Assembly: GCA_012274445.1 (NCBI GenBank)
Contig: JAAROD010000015.1
Location: forward strand, 1,488,001 to 1,552,000
Direction: 5' to 3'
Length of the DNA: 64,000 bases
DNA from: Sclerotiophoma versabilis
Taxonomy: Eukaryota > Ascomycota > Dothideomycetes > Pleosporales > Didymellaceae
The notes beneath the pieces are model-generated. The model worked only from the letters and a program-made list of their open reading frames with translations, had not been told where the DNA came from and searched no databases. This document shows positions 1 to 12,600 of the stretch, in pieces. Both the position numbers and the translations under genes were made by a program. Position 1 is the stretch's first letter; each line of letters begins with the position of its first letter.

Positions 1-2932
1 TTACTGCTATGTCGGGTTTGCGACAAAGGTGTTGTGCAGCGTTAACTCTCCCTTGTTGTAGTGCGATTTCTCGATAGAGTGTATATGGTATCTCGTATGT
101 CAAATCATTAGACATGGCCATTTTCGCCTGTCTCAATCTCGTAGGACGCTGCGTCTTGATCAAACCTGTCAAATTGGCGTGTAATTACATGCCATAGGTA
201 TGCGTGCACCACATACGGTGTTAATCGAATACTCAAAGCAATGGTCTTGATCTGATACAGGACACACCTCTTTGGGCCAGCAGCAAACAGCAGTGGTTCC
301 GGGAGGCGTTGAGGTAGTGTAGTTCACGGTTGTCGGGCTGTCAGTCTTTTGTTCGAGCAAGTCCAACCTGATCGGCTAAGCGTCAAGTGGAAGTATGAAA
401 ATTGATTGTGAAGGTTGGATGATCCTAACATACAATTTTGAGGTCGTTGTGACCTCTGTTACGAACGAGAAGTGAACATCCGTCGATTCGTTTGGAACGT
501 GTAAAGAGAACCCCCAAGCCTTTATCCGAAACGGCAGTCTTTTGACAATGATAGCGTGAATGGTACAGGTGTAGAACGGCGAAGGTGATCGATCGAGTTT
601 GTAATGAAACTGGGATAATGTGGGCTCTGGTAGAGACAAAACTTTCAAACGAAGCCGAAACCCCTCAACTTATGGTGTTGGTGTGTATGGTGCTATACCA
701 GGGGTCGGTTGGTGAAGGAGAAGTGGTATGCGTGCCAAGACAGCGATATTTCCTGGTCGAATGTGCTGCCTATTGGGCCCTCAGCCCCTTTCGGCGCACA
801 GCCAGATTGATGAGTTGCTCGTGGCGAACGACGGGTGCTCAGGGGTAAACGACGCGGAGCAGTGCGCACGGATGATGATGGCCAGGCTACCGAGCCGTCG
901 TATAACCGCGAGGGTATGTGTATTGCCCTTGCGATGTTGGAGAACCAGCAGCAGCGCTGATAGCCTTCCAGGCAGCTTCAGCAGCCTCCTCACGCGACTG
1001 TTCGAGGTACCGATAATCTCGCCATAAGTGAGCTCGATACTCGCGACCGTTTACGAAGACACTGCTGGACCAAGCCGTCCTTACGCCTACGACTATATAT
1101 CAGCATACTTGAACTGCAAGAAGAAGACCGCTGCCAGTACGAACCTCGAGGATCAGAGTAGTCCTGGAATTGAGGCTGTGCAATCTGGTTTGTAGCGCAA
1201 TAGTCTGGAATGCTTAGCTCAGTACGACAGCGATATCGACAAGCATACGCTGAAGTTTCTGGACATAGCTTTCTGTGCCGTTGGATGCCATGACTAGGTA
1301 TGAATGGTCTGTCAAAGTTTGATAACAGAATCCTACCAAGGAACGTTGAGCGGGGGTGATTCTTGTAAGTGGGGATCTGTAAGGATCAAATTGCGCGCCG
1401 TCTCTGCAAAACAACACTTGCTATTGGGGACTTCAGCTCCATGTTTATAGTCTATGACAGCTGTCGGAGCCTCATTTTCTCAATCCTTCAACAGCTCTGT
1501 TGCCACACGGTCGCATCGAGGCCACCGTTCTTACCTGCTGTAGCACATATCATTCTCGAAGCATGCCATCAGCTCAATGCTATGCTGCGCTGGCAATCGT
1601 ATTCGCTGGTGATTGGGCCGCAGATGAGTCCGTGAGCAAGGAACTGCGGGGGCATTGGGGAGCAAAAGGCGGCAAATTCCCAATGCAAATCGTCAGAACC
1701 AGGCAACGCCATATATGACATGCTGCTTCGACCGTCAGGGACCGAGAATTTGGGCACCATAGACCAATCAGCTGGTGCGGAAGAAATAGTGAGAGCTGTT
1801 GCATTGCCATTAAGAGCTTGGGCTAATGTATGTGCTGGCACTTGAAGGACGACCGAAAGACTTGCAAGACTACCTCCTCAAGGCCGATGGATGCCATATG
1901 TGTTACGCAGATTGGCTCAGCATTCTTTCGGGCGACGATCCACTTACGGTAAAGGCAGAAGCGCGCCGTGCCGTTTCCGTTCCACTGTCAATCTGTCGGT
2001 GCGCGTCATCCTGAACGTTCTTCCTTCGCGTGTCGATGCTGGGAAATCGTCTGCAGAGGCATGCCGCTTATCGAACGAGCGCGTGCGAATTTTGCAAAAG
2101 CAACCAATCGGGCCCACAAATGCCGGCTGCATACATGCCCCACACGGTTCAATAGCAACACGTATTCCACGGAGAGCAAGTCGATGTCGGATGTGTTCCT
2201 GGCATGAACGGTTCAGCCCTGAGGATCTCCCAGTCGGTGCGTGATGCAGCCCATATCACTATCACAGTTCCCCAAACGTGCCTGTTCCTGGATGCACGTG
2301 CAAAGACCATGAGTTCAGTCAGCCTTTTGAGGCGTTGACGTGGTCGTAGCTCAGCAATTGCTGAGCGCAACGCTCGGTCGATGTCGGCTCCTCACAATCC
2401 CACGCGACTAGATCGTGGAGTCATTCATGATCACACAAGGCCGGATGTGGGGGTTACTACCCTCCATTACCTCTCCTCTGAGCTGGCAACTGTTGTGTTG
2501 TTCATCGAACGTCCGGGGCGTTGAGTGTGGCGGCGCGTGGAAGGTGTGTGACGTGTTCCATGAGGTGCATGTTCTCGCTAACCAGATCTATCCACGTGCT
2601 CGCGTACAATGCATGGATTTCCCAAAAGAAACTTCAAATTTATGCATGTATCTTGTAAAGCAAGAGAACACCTCAAAGAGCGGAGCAGAGTGAGGCGAAG
2701 TATGCTTAAAGCAGTATAACGAGCTCCATGGTAACCCACACGTTCGCACGCGAACCACATGTCACTGAGGCAGCTTTGACAACGATTCATGCAGTAGTGA
2801 GGTTGTGGATTGCTTGGCTAAAGTATCCGATGATAGTGATCGACGATAGAGTTGATAGTCGTTACTGGGTACGTACGTGACGCAAACTGGTCAGAACGCC
2901 CAGTAGGCCTGTGCTTGACAGGCAAGGGGATG
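1..2932. other. Gene-poor left edge, no supported gene
   Basis: No frame longer than about 100 codons looks like a protein here, and no splice-joined set of frames gave a recognisable family. The only frame that caught my eye is a short minus-strand one at 169-366. It is rich in cysteine (a CCW...C...C...C pattern) and follows an AG acceptor-like site, so it could be an internal or last exon of a gene, but it has no ATG. The rest is probably intergenic sequence plus the 3' flank of the AA9 gene that ends at 2933. Confidence 0.4.
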
Positions 2933-3981
2933 CTAGTACCGCAGCTTTACTGACTGGCGCTTTCCAAGTGTTGACCCAGCCTTGCCAGCCACAGCTTCTG
3001 TACCTCCAGAGATAACAGCAGGTCCAGGCGCGATATATTGAGTAAGCTTCTGATATATGTTGATCAGAATCCCAGGGTCGGACGCCTTGTAAGCACCAGG
3101 GAAGCTGACACCTGTCGGGTTGGTCGTTCCGCTTCCCGTGATGGTGAGCTGGTAACATGTGAGGTAGAACTGGCGACTATGAGTCAGCGCCAAATCTTCA
3201 AACAGACCAAGTACACATTTACCTGAGCACCACCAGTACCACCTGCGGCGTGCAGTGCAATTGCCTCGGCGCGCAGTAGATAATCACCTGGAGTAAGCCC
3301 AGTGGGAATCTTGACGTCTAGTTTTCCGCAATGAGTGTTGAGGTCCTTTGTGCCCCAGTAGTCATCTGAGCCACCCGAACCAGCAGCGTTCTTGCCCCAA
3401 GTGTCTTGGTAGATCTTGAAAAAGGGTGCCGAGCCATCAGCGGTGGCTGAGTTTGAGACCTTGCTTAGGTAGACCTAAAGATCGGTAAGCTGCGAATGAT
3501 AGGAGAATAATCAATGAAAATACCAGAACAGGACCGTAATGTGCTCCACCAATGGCTTCGTTGGAGCATGATCGAGTATTCGGCTGCTGGTGCATCTCAA
3601 TTGTACTAATATGTGTTAGTTCCCCAGAACCTACAGATGCCTGGAGGACTTACACAGTGCCGCCAGCAGCAACGCTGCACTTGGATGCAGCAAAGCCTTG
3701 GTTGACATTGCCTGCAGAGTATCTCAGTGAGAGGTTTAAAGCAGTAGTTGTTCAGATCTTACATCGGATGTTGGTGCTCGTCACATCTGTAATCGGACTG
3801 TTGCTTGTAGGAAGACGAGCACATGTACCTTGGTGCTACGCTGTTAGTCGAGATCATCCGCCAAAGACGCTAGGAACCTTATCTTGTCCACACCGTTGAC
3901 CCAGAGCTGCTGGAATGTCGCGTGTCCAGTCACTCTAGCTGCCAAGGCGGTCACGCTGGCCAAGATGATAGTGGTCTTCAT
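2933..3981 (-). CDS. AA9 (ex-GH61) lytic polysaccharide monooxygenase
   Basis: This is a secreted copper enzyme that oxidatively cleaves cellulose or related beta-glucans. I read six exons: 3981-3892, 3835-3763, 3711-3654, 3605-3524, 3474-3223 and 3169-2933, giving about 263 aa. All phases agree. Residues 1-19 are a signal peptide (MKTTIILASVTALAARVTG) and the mature protein starts with His (HATFQQLW), the first ligand of the copper histidine brace. The second His is in GGAHYGPV and the axial Tyr in the QFYLTCYQL block; a CNVNQGF block is also present. There is no C-terminal CBM1, so this is a catalytic-domain-only form. The first intron is the weak point: the only in-frame solution uses a poor GTGGAC donor after GGT at 3892. 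The family call is firm; regioselectivity (C1 or C4) cannot be read by eye. Confidence 0.9.
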
Positions 3982-6199
3982 ATCGATCCAAAGGTCGGGA
4001 TACTTTAAGATAGCTAAATTCACAAACGGTCGTGGAGGTTCGAAATACTTTCGCAAACATTTACCACCTACCTTATATGCTGAAAAACTCAAGTGCTTTC
4101 ATGTATTCCGCAGCTTTGACTCTTTGATTTTACGCCATAACAATTTACGAGAACGGTGCGATTGATCTCGTGTGTTCGTGTGACCTCCAGATAGATTAAT
4201 GATAAAGCTTGTGAGATATCTGTCCCGGCATTTCGATCCGACAAAACTTCCTGCATGCGGCATGGAGATTGCATGAGCCGTGTACCGAACCTCAATTGGT
4301 GGTGGCATCGCAATGTTTCAAGACAGCACGCTCGAACTTTAGGCGCAAGCAATCCGGATGGCAAGCTGAGCGACCGGTAGACGGGCAAGTTGATTCGATG
4401 TAAAAGGGTGACCGAGAAACATGAAACTCCTTGGAAAACCACGAAGTGAAGCCTCTTCATCGATATGCAGCGACGTGCTGCGAATATTTGTTCTGGACCA
4501 GCATGCTTCTGGAAGACTGTGGCAATGTCAGCGACCGATATCAAAAGTGAGCCTTACTGTCTCGATAGCTCCATACATTGCTGATGGCGGCTGAGGTTAT
4601 GTAGTCATCAAAAGCAATTTGTTTAGATGAGCTTGTATAGCCGGTGTAAATCAGCCGACAGGGTTGTCCCTGAGAATTCAACCTCGGCGCGAAGCTTGTC
4701 TGTGTTTGAGTAGGGGATAGGATTTTAATTGCGTTCGCTGCGACCTCCGATTCCACTTCTGAAAGTAGTTGTTATCTGAGGATTGTTCCTAGCCAAGAGA
4801 GGTAAGGCAGCTGTCTTCATGTCCTCGATGATGTCAGATGTCGCAGTGACAGTTCATACTGCGGAATTAGCGTCATATCAAGCGCTAGAGCGATGGTCTT
4901 GTGGCTTCTTTGGAAAGGTTGTGCTGTATGGACAGAGTGATGGAGAAGTCATATCATCGAGCAAGCACTTGATCGCAATGACATAACGCCAACCCCACAC
5001 TGCTCAAATGCAAAAATCACCAGTGGTTCAACACCACTCCCGATAGTAAAGCTAATGCAGGCTCAGCTCACTGACAGTCTCCATCTTAGGTCTGACAAGT
5101 CCGTATATATCAACATTCCGCAGCCTGCTTCCGCTGTCTCCTGATGACATACTTTCGCTTTCCAGGTCTTGTGCAAATCGTATTGATAATTTTATTCAGC
5201 CTCTTATAGCAAGCGCTACAGATCCTAGCCAATACTCTTCTAAGATGTTCTCTGAGAGCAAGGCGAGGCTCTACTGACCCAACAACCAAAGGAAACATCC
5301 CAGGACTTCAAAGCCACAGTGACAGCAATCAATTCTTCCAGCAGAGAGAATCGACGTGTACGCAACGTAGGCCAGTACTCAGGAGTCAACCAAGCGTTGA
5401 AAACTACTATAGCTCAATGGCTCATAGTACACTATTCGTTGCACGTTCAAAATAAAAGCGCCGCTACGCTTGAGAATTCTTGGAGAACGTAGAAGTCTCA
5501 AGGAATGTCGAGCTTTCAGAAAAATCTGGATCTCTAGACATCGTCGATAGTCCGGACACGTTCTCGACACGGCCCAATTCAGCGCCCACGCGCAGATGGC
5601 TGCAGCACGATAACTGAGGACTGCGTAATGGATACAAAAGGCGGTTTCTGTTATAATTGTATTATAGGTAGGAGGCGCTTTCAATACCAAGCGCGATGCT
5701 GGACACAATTATTGTGAAGGCTTTCATGTCGCAATTCGATATTAACCTGACGTCATTGAGCGAGCCGCCAATTTCACTCTCCCTCGCTCGGTCAATTGCT
5801 GCGATGTCCACCAAAGTCGTCGCAAGCTGCCCAGCTCAGAAGAACAGTTAATGTGAAAGTCGCACGAATCGGAGCAACCCGGCCCAGGATAGTGGGTTCC
5901 GAATACAGGCGCAATGAAGGAAATGGACGAATCAGGATGTTGCCCCGTGTTTGATTGTTTGTGCACTACATAGCACCCGCATGCATCCTGGTTACACCCC
6001 GGGGCCCTTGCCGTCACCGGGGGTTCTACCGTCCGGGGAGTCTGTGCTTCTAGTAGAAAAGATGTAGTTTAAAACTTCGGCCTCTGCAGGCAGGCGCAAT
6101 GTTGATCTAGTGGGTTCTTGCTTAATTGCCCGTCTCATTGTGACACAACGAAAGTCTTGTACTCTACCATCAATCAAGGTCATATCATAAGCCATCAAC
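3982..6199. other. Intergenic, divergent promoters of AA9 and DLH genes
   Basis: About 2.2 kb lie between the AA9 start (minus) and the dienelactone hydrolase start (plus). The longest frames here (for example 4089-4544 minus, 151 codons) have no domain-like pattern, and a 71-codon frame at 4541-4756 minus is not recognisable. I see no transposon ends or long repeats. It probably holds the two promoters; I cannot assign regulatory sites. Confidence 0.4.
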
Positions 6200-7140
6200 A
6201 TGATCAATCTGCGACAATGTCTCGTTGCGATCGTGAGCGCCAGCACCGTGCTGGCTGCGTTCCCCTATCCCACGCTTGAGGTTCGAAACACTGGAGTGCC
6301 TGCTGGGCAATTGAAGAACGTCAGCGGAAGTGTGTGAGAGTGATATCTCTGACATTAATACATATCTAATTGTCCATAGTTGAGATATACCATTCGTATC
6401 CTCCCAACAGCCACAATCCCAAGAAAGTCATCATTCAAATGACCGATATCTATGGCCTTCCACTCCTACAAAACAAGCTGTAAGGCGTCTTACCTCCAGA
6501 CCCGAATCGCATGTTGATATTCCCCAGGCTTGCAGACTCCATAGCCAGTAACGGCTACTTGGTCCTTGTTCCTGACCTCTTTGCCGGCGACCCGATAGGT
6601 GTTGATGTGGGAGAAGCAGGTCTCAATCTCACCGCATGGCTCAAATTGCATCCTCCAGCCGCTATCGACGCTGTGATTAATAGCACGATCCACTACGCAC
6701 GGAACGAGCTTGGGATCAAGAAGCTTGGCGGTGTAGGGTACTGCTTCGGCGGAAGGTACGTCGGAAGATGGCTGAAAGGGGACGATAGCAGTCTGGACGT
6801 AGGGTTTGTTGCGCATCCCTCCAACCTTCAGGAGACAGAGATTCAGGCCATTACTGGGCCATTGAGTATTGCTGCAGGCAGTAAGTCATTATTTCGACAT
6901 GTCCAACCCTTGCAGTGGAAGGAGCTGATAAGTGCAGCACTCGATACGATTTTCAACGCCACGGCGAAGTCGAAGGCAGAGAGCATACTAAATGCAAACA
7001 ACATCACTTTCCAGTCGAACCTGTACTCGCAATCTCCGCATGGGTTCGCGGTGCGACCGAACATGACGATCCCGCAGCAAGTGTATGCTAAGCAGGCGAG
7101 CTTTGTGCAGGCGGTCACATGGTTAGACGCGTGGCTATGA
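6200..7140 (+). CDS. Dienelactone hydrolase family protein with signal peptide
   Basis: This is an alpha/beta hydrolase of the dienelactone hydrolase family, which opens lactone or ester rings in aromatic degradation; the real substrate is unknown. There are four exons: 6200-6329, 6380-6479, 6528-6880 and 6938-7140, giving 261 aa. The start is an ATG followed by a hydrophobic leader (MINLRQCLVAIVSASTVLAA), which suggests secretion or ER entry, unlike most cytosolic fungal members. The nucleophile elbow is GVGYCFGG (Cys nucleophile). The catalytic Asp lies in the TLDTIF block formed by joining exons 3 and 4, and the His is in SQSPHGFAVR. The last intron (57 nt) carries no in-frame stop: its unspliced reading destroys the Asp block, so the spliced model is preferred. 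Several NxS/T sequons fit a secreted glycoprotein. Confidence 0.85.
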
Positions 7141-7965
7141 GCGAAAAGTCTAAGAGGGACGAACGAAAGTGACAGACTGCCAACTCCTTGAATCGAAAAG
7201 AAGTACAGTGTCAACAAGTGTCTCCTTAATTTCCGTGTATGAAAGCAAATTCAATCTTCATCGCAAGACCTCTAGCATCAGCCCTGCATGTCGCACATAT
7301 GCTTTTCTCTTTAATGAAGCTGCTTCACTCAGCCATGAATGTCATGTCAGTACCCCCGGATTGCGGTAGGGTCTGAGTATCAGCCAACGCTGAGCCCTCA
7401 GATATGTGTGACCAATTGTTAGCGGGGTCTAAATGAGAAGAGATATGAAGATACTCAACTCTGAAGTATCAAGAAGGGTGAAGAGCAGAAGCGGGGCTGG
7501 ATGCGATGTAGTACCACTACCGAAGGAAGAAGTCACGGCACGCAATAATCCTAGGAGCAGCGACCGTGATATTAGCAGGTGTCAAACTTCGTCAAAAAGT
7601 AAGTCACGATTGTCAACATGCAAGACTCCGAAGCCAGGCCATGAATATACATATTCGAGCGAACAAAGTATATGATAAAGGATGTGACGACGACACTTTA
7701 TGCTGAGAGTAAGGTGAGTGCAAATATTTAACCTCTAGTAGGGACAAGTTCACAATATCCAAAACCCTGCTGTAAGTATAAGGTCGACTCGATGGTATGA
7801 TTTGTTTGCACATTTGACATTCACCTTTGTTAAGCGAGCCAATCAAACACTTAGTGGCGTATCGGCATCTTCTGCACGTCGAGAATCCTCACCGCTGCAG
7901 AAAACACCATCGCCAAAGGATCAGTCTCTGCAATATTTGTACTTGTCGACAGACACTTGGAGACT
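7141..7965. other. Intergenic spacer
   Basis: About 0.8 kb lie between two plus-strand genes. I see only short frames with no coding character; it presumably contains the DLH terminator and the next gene's promoter. Confidence 0.4.
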
Positions 7966-8888
7966 ATGTCTGATCAGCCAATGACTGCAGCCTCTGACAC
8001 GGAGTCCCTTGATTCTTTCGACCTTGCACCGAGCTCTCCGTTGACAAAGAAGAAGACACGCGCGGCGCATGCGAAATGAGTGCTTGAGTTGGAACAAAGA
8101 CCGGAGTTCAAGCTACTGGAGACACTATTGCATCGCCCGGATATCACTCCAGACGATGCTATCCACCAGCTAGTGGACCTTACTCATGCATTTGCTCAGG
8201 AGGAAACAGTAGGCAACCACTGCTGGATGACTGCTTGCTGCTTTCTGGAAGTAGCCGCCCGCACTGCGCCAGAGCAACAGTCCAAATTGGTTACTCTGCT
8301 TTTGTCTCTCTGCTCCATCATTCTGACCGATCCGAGCACAAACGAGCCCTGGGCATTCGAAGATGGTGAAGGTGTGATCTGGCAGGATCTCCCTACTTTT
8401 GGCTACACTATCGCTGATGAGATGGGTTCCTTCGGTGGGTACTTTTAGCGATCAAAACCAAGAAAACCCAATGCTGATCCAATGTAGACGGACAAGAACA
8501 AGACTACACGCAAGAAGAAGCTCAAAAGTGGGAGAACCTTACAGCTTTCCTTGCCCAAATCGACGCTAGTGTCTCAGATTCACCCTCGGCGTTGGACTCT
8601 TCCATGTCCTGGGCGCCAACAGCTTTCGCCTGGGCTTGTGAAGGGGGAGGAAGTCCGGGGGAGCCTTCCGAGCTTGCCGTCCGCCTAGCATGCATCTGGC
8701 TTGTCTACGATGCAGACAAGTTGTGGTCCAGGATACCGGACCCTGGGGCAGAGTCGAACACTCTCGAGCGCTGGAAGGCCTGGCAACAAGGCCTAGTGGA
8801 TAGCCAGACACGGTTTGTTAACGGCACGACACCCACGCTGATTGCACATGCGTTGGTGCAGATGCAGCGGGCTCAGCACAGCACGTAG
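7966..8888 (+). CDS. Unknown conserved-looking protein with in-frame TGA
   Basis: Two exons (7966-8434, 8488-8888) join across a 53-nt GT-AG intron (phase 1). The result is 289 sense codons plus one internal TGA. The first ATG gives an acidic/basic N-terminus (MSDQPMTAASDTESLDSFDL...KKKTRAAHAK) and is followed by TGA at 8077-8079. The same frame then stays open for the remaining 250 codons (LELEQRPEFKLLETLLHR and on), a Trp- and Leu-rich helical protein. The layout weakly recalls fungal DUF3632 proteins, which I cannot verify. The TGA could be a CGA-to-TGA point mutation, a sequencing error, a read-through site, or a sign that translation starts downstream; no ATG lies near enough to rescue the N-terminus. 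No catalytic motif is visible. Confidence 0.55.
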
Positions 8889-9626
8889 CCAGTACATGCC
8901 TACGCCAAAGACATCTTTTCAATGCGTTGATCATCCACCGGTGACTAGAGGGGTACGCCACTGATCTTGCCATTTAGGACAGAAGTGAGCAAGGAAACTG
9001 CAATCAAAAGCGGCCCCGCCACATGCGGAATCCGGCCTGGCCGCGGATCTGGGATACACGCAGTTCAGGACAGGCGGATATCAAGGCGTCAGGGCGTCGA
9101 GAGGAGAAGTGTGGGGTGATATTGGTTGACGAATGGGCTGGAAAGCGGTTTTGAAGACGGAGTCGTGGAGAGTGTTAAGCAAAAGGGAGTCTATGCGTTA
9201 TGTCGACTGGATTGTGGAGGGGTGGTGGCGGTTAGTGAGACAGGCCGGGCCACGAGTCAGAGCAGGGGAGGTGAGTGGGGAGGATAGGAGATGAGAAAGG
9301 GAAAGAGGCAGGAGATAAATGGAAGACGGCTGCGGTAGCTGTGTGTCAGACGCAAGTATCATTCTCACGCACATCTGCAACCTTTAATAGTAAAATAGCG
9401 GCGGATGGAGCGTAGTACGGATCTATTCTTTAACATGCAAGGTATACACAATTCCCCACCTCCACCAATGTCTAGACGAAGACCACTGATCTAGTAGTGT
9501 GGATGCGCTATGGACCGTGTCCTCACGCGGCAACAGACCCCTGGCTTTCTATATGCACGACCAATATGGTAAACAAGCTCTTTCCGCAGCTCTCACAAGC
9601 GAGCATTATCTATCTCCTTATCTGTT
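8889..9626. other. Intergenic, convergent 3' ends
   Basis: The convergent 3' flanks of the unknown plus-strand gene and the SERCA gene meet here. A purine-rich stretch runs through about 9210-9330 on the plus strand (many GGAG, GAGA and GGGAG words). No gene is supported. Confidence 0.4.
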
Positions 9627-12600
9627 TTACTCCTTCTTCGGCCGTCCATTCTGCATAACATCATCGACGTGTGTTGTCTGGATGAAGAATTTGCGCTCAA
9701 GGTACTTGAGACCCTCGTCGAGAGGGATGATGGGTAAACTAATGTACAGCACAGCCTTCCACTCATTCCAGTTGAGCGGAACAACGCTGAACAGGCCCTG
9801 CAGGAAGGGGATGTAGAGGAGTGCGAAGTGCAGCGCCATAGACAGGCAGATAGCGTAGATGAGCATCATGTTCTTCCACAGTGGCAAGGTGAGCAGAGAT
9901 TCTGAAGAGCTGAGCGCGTTCATGGCATTCAGCATCTCAATGACGACGAGGATGGAGAGCGAGACGGTAGAAGCGGCTTGTGCGGACGAGTTGGCAAACA
10001 TCTCGCAGCCGATCTCGGGGAACTGAGAGGAGCAGCGATGGAAGTGGCTGAGTTGGTGGAAGGAGATCTGCGGGCCCTCCTGGTTGAACATGAACCACCA
10101 TGCGTAACCACCAACGGTTGCTGCGCCGACATAGGTGCCGATAACCATGTAACGGAAGAACAACCAGCCACTGATGAGAGGCTCGTCGCGCTTGCGAGGC
10201 TGGCGCCTCATGATGTCGTGGTCAGGAGGGTTGAACGAGAGCGCTGTTGCGGGAAGACCATCGGTAACAAGGTTGACCCAGAGGAGCTGGACAGGGATGA
10301 GAGCCTCAGGCATACCCGCGGCGGCAGTAAGGAAGATGGAGACGACCTCTCCGATGTTGGACGAGATGAGGTAGCGGATGAACTGCTGGGTGTTGTTGTA
10401 GATGGAGCGACCCTCCTCAACAGCGCCCTCGATGGTGGCGAAGTTGTCGTCAACTAGAACCATGTCGGCTGCAAGCTTGGCAACGTCGGTACCAGAGCCC
10501 ATAGCGACACCAATGTCAGCCTTCTTGAGCGCCGGTGCGTCATTGACACCGTCGCCAGTCATAGCGACGACCTCACCGGCCTGCTGGAGGAGATCGACCA
10601 ATTTCGACTTGTGAGTTGGCTCAACACGGGAGAACAAGGAAGCGTGCTTCGCGGCTTCCATCTGCTCGGCCTCGCTCAAGTCATCGAATTGGCGTCCAGT
10701 GTAGCTTTTCCCAGTGAGGTCCTCGTTTGGACCGAAGACACCAATCTGTCGGCAGATAGCCTCAGCGGTGTTCTGGTTGTCACCAGTGATAACAATGACG
10801 CGGATACCAGCAGAGCGACATTCTCCGATGGAAGCGCGGACCTCAGGGCGGGGTGGGTCCAACATGCCAACAAGACCGATGAGGGTCATCTTCTGCTCAA
10901 GTTGAGCATACTCCTTAGTAGTCTTGGCCTTGGATAGAAGAGGGTTGTTCGAAACGTCATCGACGGACGCCACGGCAATCACACGAAGACCACGGTTACC
11001 GTAGTCAATAATTTCCTGTTGGATCAAGTTGCCCAGCTGGTTGTTCAATTGGACCTTCTTTCCGTCCTTGCCGACAAGTACAGATGTGCAGCGGGCGAGG
11101 ATAGACTCAGGAGCGCCCTTAACCAAGAGCTTCTGACCACCGCCTTGGTTGTTGACCAAAACAGACATGCTCTTGCGGTCGCGAGAGAATTCGTAAGTAG
11201 CTTGTCGAGTAGCGTGCTGTTCGTAGTACTTGCTAGAGAAGTGAAGACGGTCTTCAGGCGAGCGGCTGGTCTTGCTCAAGTTGAGTCTTGCGTCAGGGGT
11301 ACCAACCTTCTCGGCCAGAACGCGAAGAGCGCCTTCGGTGGGCTCACCGACAATACCGTATGTGCCGTTCTTGGAATCAAAAGCCAAAGATGCGTCATTG
11401 CAAAGTGCTGAAACCTCGCAGATTTGACGAACAGTAGCGGAAGATGCAGCGAGGTTCTCAATGGGTTTTCCGTTGAATGAAATCTGACCCTCGGGGGCAA
11501 AGCTGGTTCCCTCAACATCGAACTCCTCAAGGCCATTGCCGGCCTCGTTGATGAAAACAATCTTGTTGACACTCATCTGGTTGGTGGTCAAGGTGCCGGT
11601 CTTGTCTGAGCAAATAACACTGCAGCTTCCCAGGGTCTCGACAGATGGAAGACTGCGGACAACGGCGTTCCTGGCAGCCATCTTGCGCGTTCCCAGAGCC
11701 AGACAAGTGGTGATAACGACGGCAAGACCTTCAGGGATAGCAGCTACACCGAGAGAAACGGCAATCTTGAGATAGTAGATGGCGCCCTTGGTGAAGCCTC
11801 CGTGAGAGGGGTCGTTGAAGTTGCGGATGTTGATGAGCCAGACAAGGATGCAAATAGCGGTGATGACCTTGGCGAGCTGGTCTCCGAAGTCATTGAGCTT
11901 CTCCTTGAGAGGAGTCGGCTGCGAGATCTGAGAAGTGATGCTGTCATGGATGTCTCCAATGGCAGTGTTCGGGCCGGTCAGAACGACCAGCGCGTTTGCG
12001 TGTCCATTGACAACTGTAGTTCCGGAGAACAGCATGTTGATCTGATCCTGCTTGACCGCGTTCTCGTCCTTGACAACGCGGACATCCTTGTTCACACTCT
12101 CACTCTCGCCAGTCAGAATGGACTGGTCGACCATGAAGCTGTTGCTCGAAATGGATATGATCCTGCAATCTGCAGGGATCCTGTCGCCAATTGCGACAGA
12201 GACGATATCTCCAGGCACCAAGTCATCGGCCTTGACGCGCTTGATTGCGCCATCGCGGACGACCTTGGCTTCGTTCGCCGAGTATTCTTGGAGAGCGGCG
12301 ATGGCCTTCTCAGCGCTGGTTTCTTGCGACACGCCGACGACGGAGTTCAGAATGAGGATGGTGAGGATCTGGGGGGGCGGTTTGTTAGCGCATGGCGCCT
12401 GGGCACAGGCAAAGATGGTACTCACCACTGCTGGGTCGACAAAGGCGGTCCAGCCCTCCTCTTGGTCGAAAAGGGCAAGCACAAAGGACACTGCTGCAGA
12501 TCCGAGCAGTATTATGACCAGCTGGTCCTTGAATTGCTCGAGAATGAGCTCCCAAATCGGTGTAGGAGGCTCCTCGGGCAATGCTGTTTCCTTCTGTTAG

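Noticed and set aside
4089..4544. 151-codon minus-strand ORF upstream of the AA9 gene
   Set aside because: No domain pattern, mixed composition, and no splice partners; probably chance.
5400..5440. tRNA-like A-box (TAGCTCAATGG)
   Set aside because: No B-box or cloverleaf could be formed downstream.
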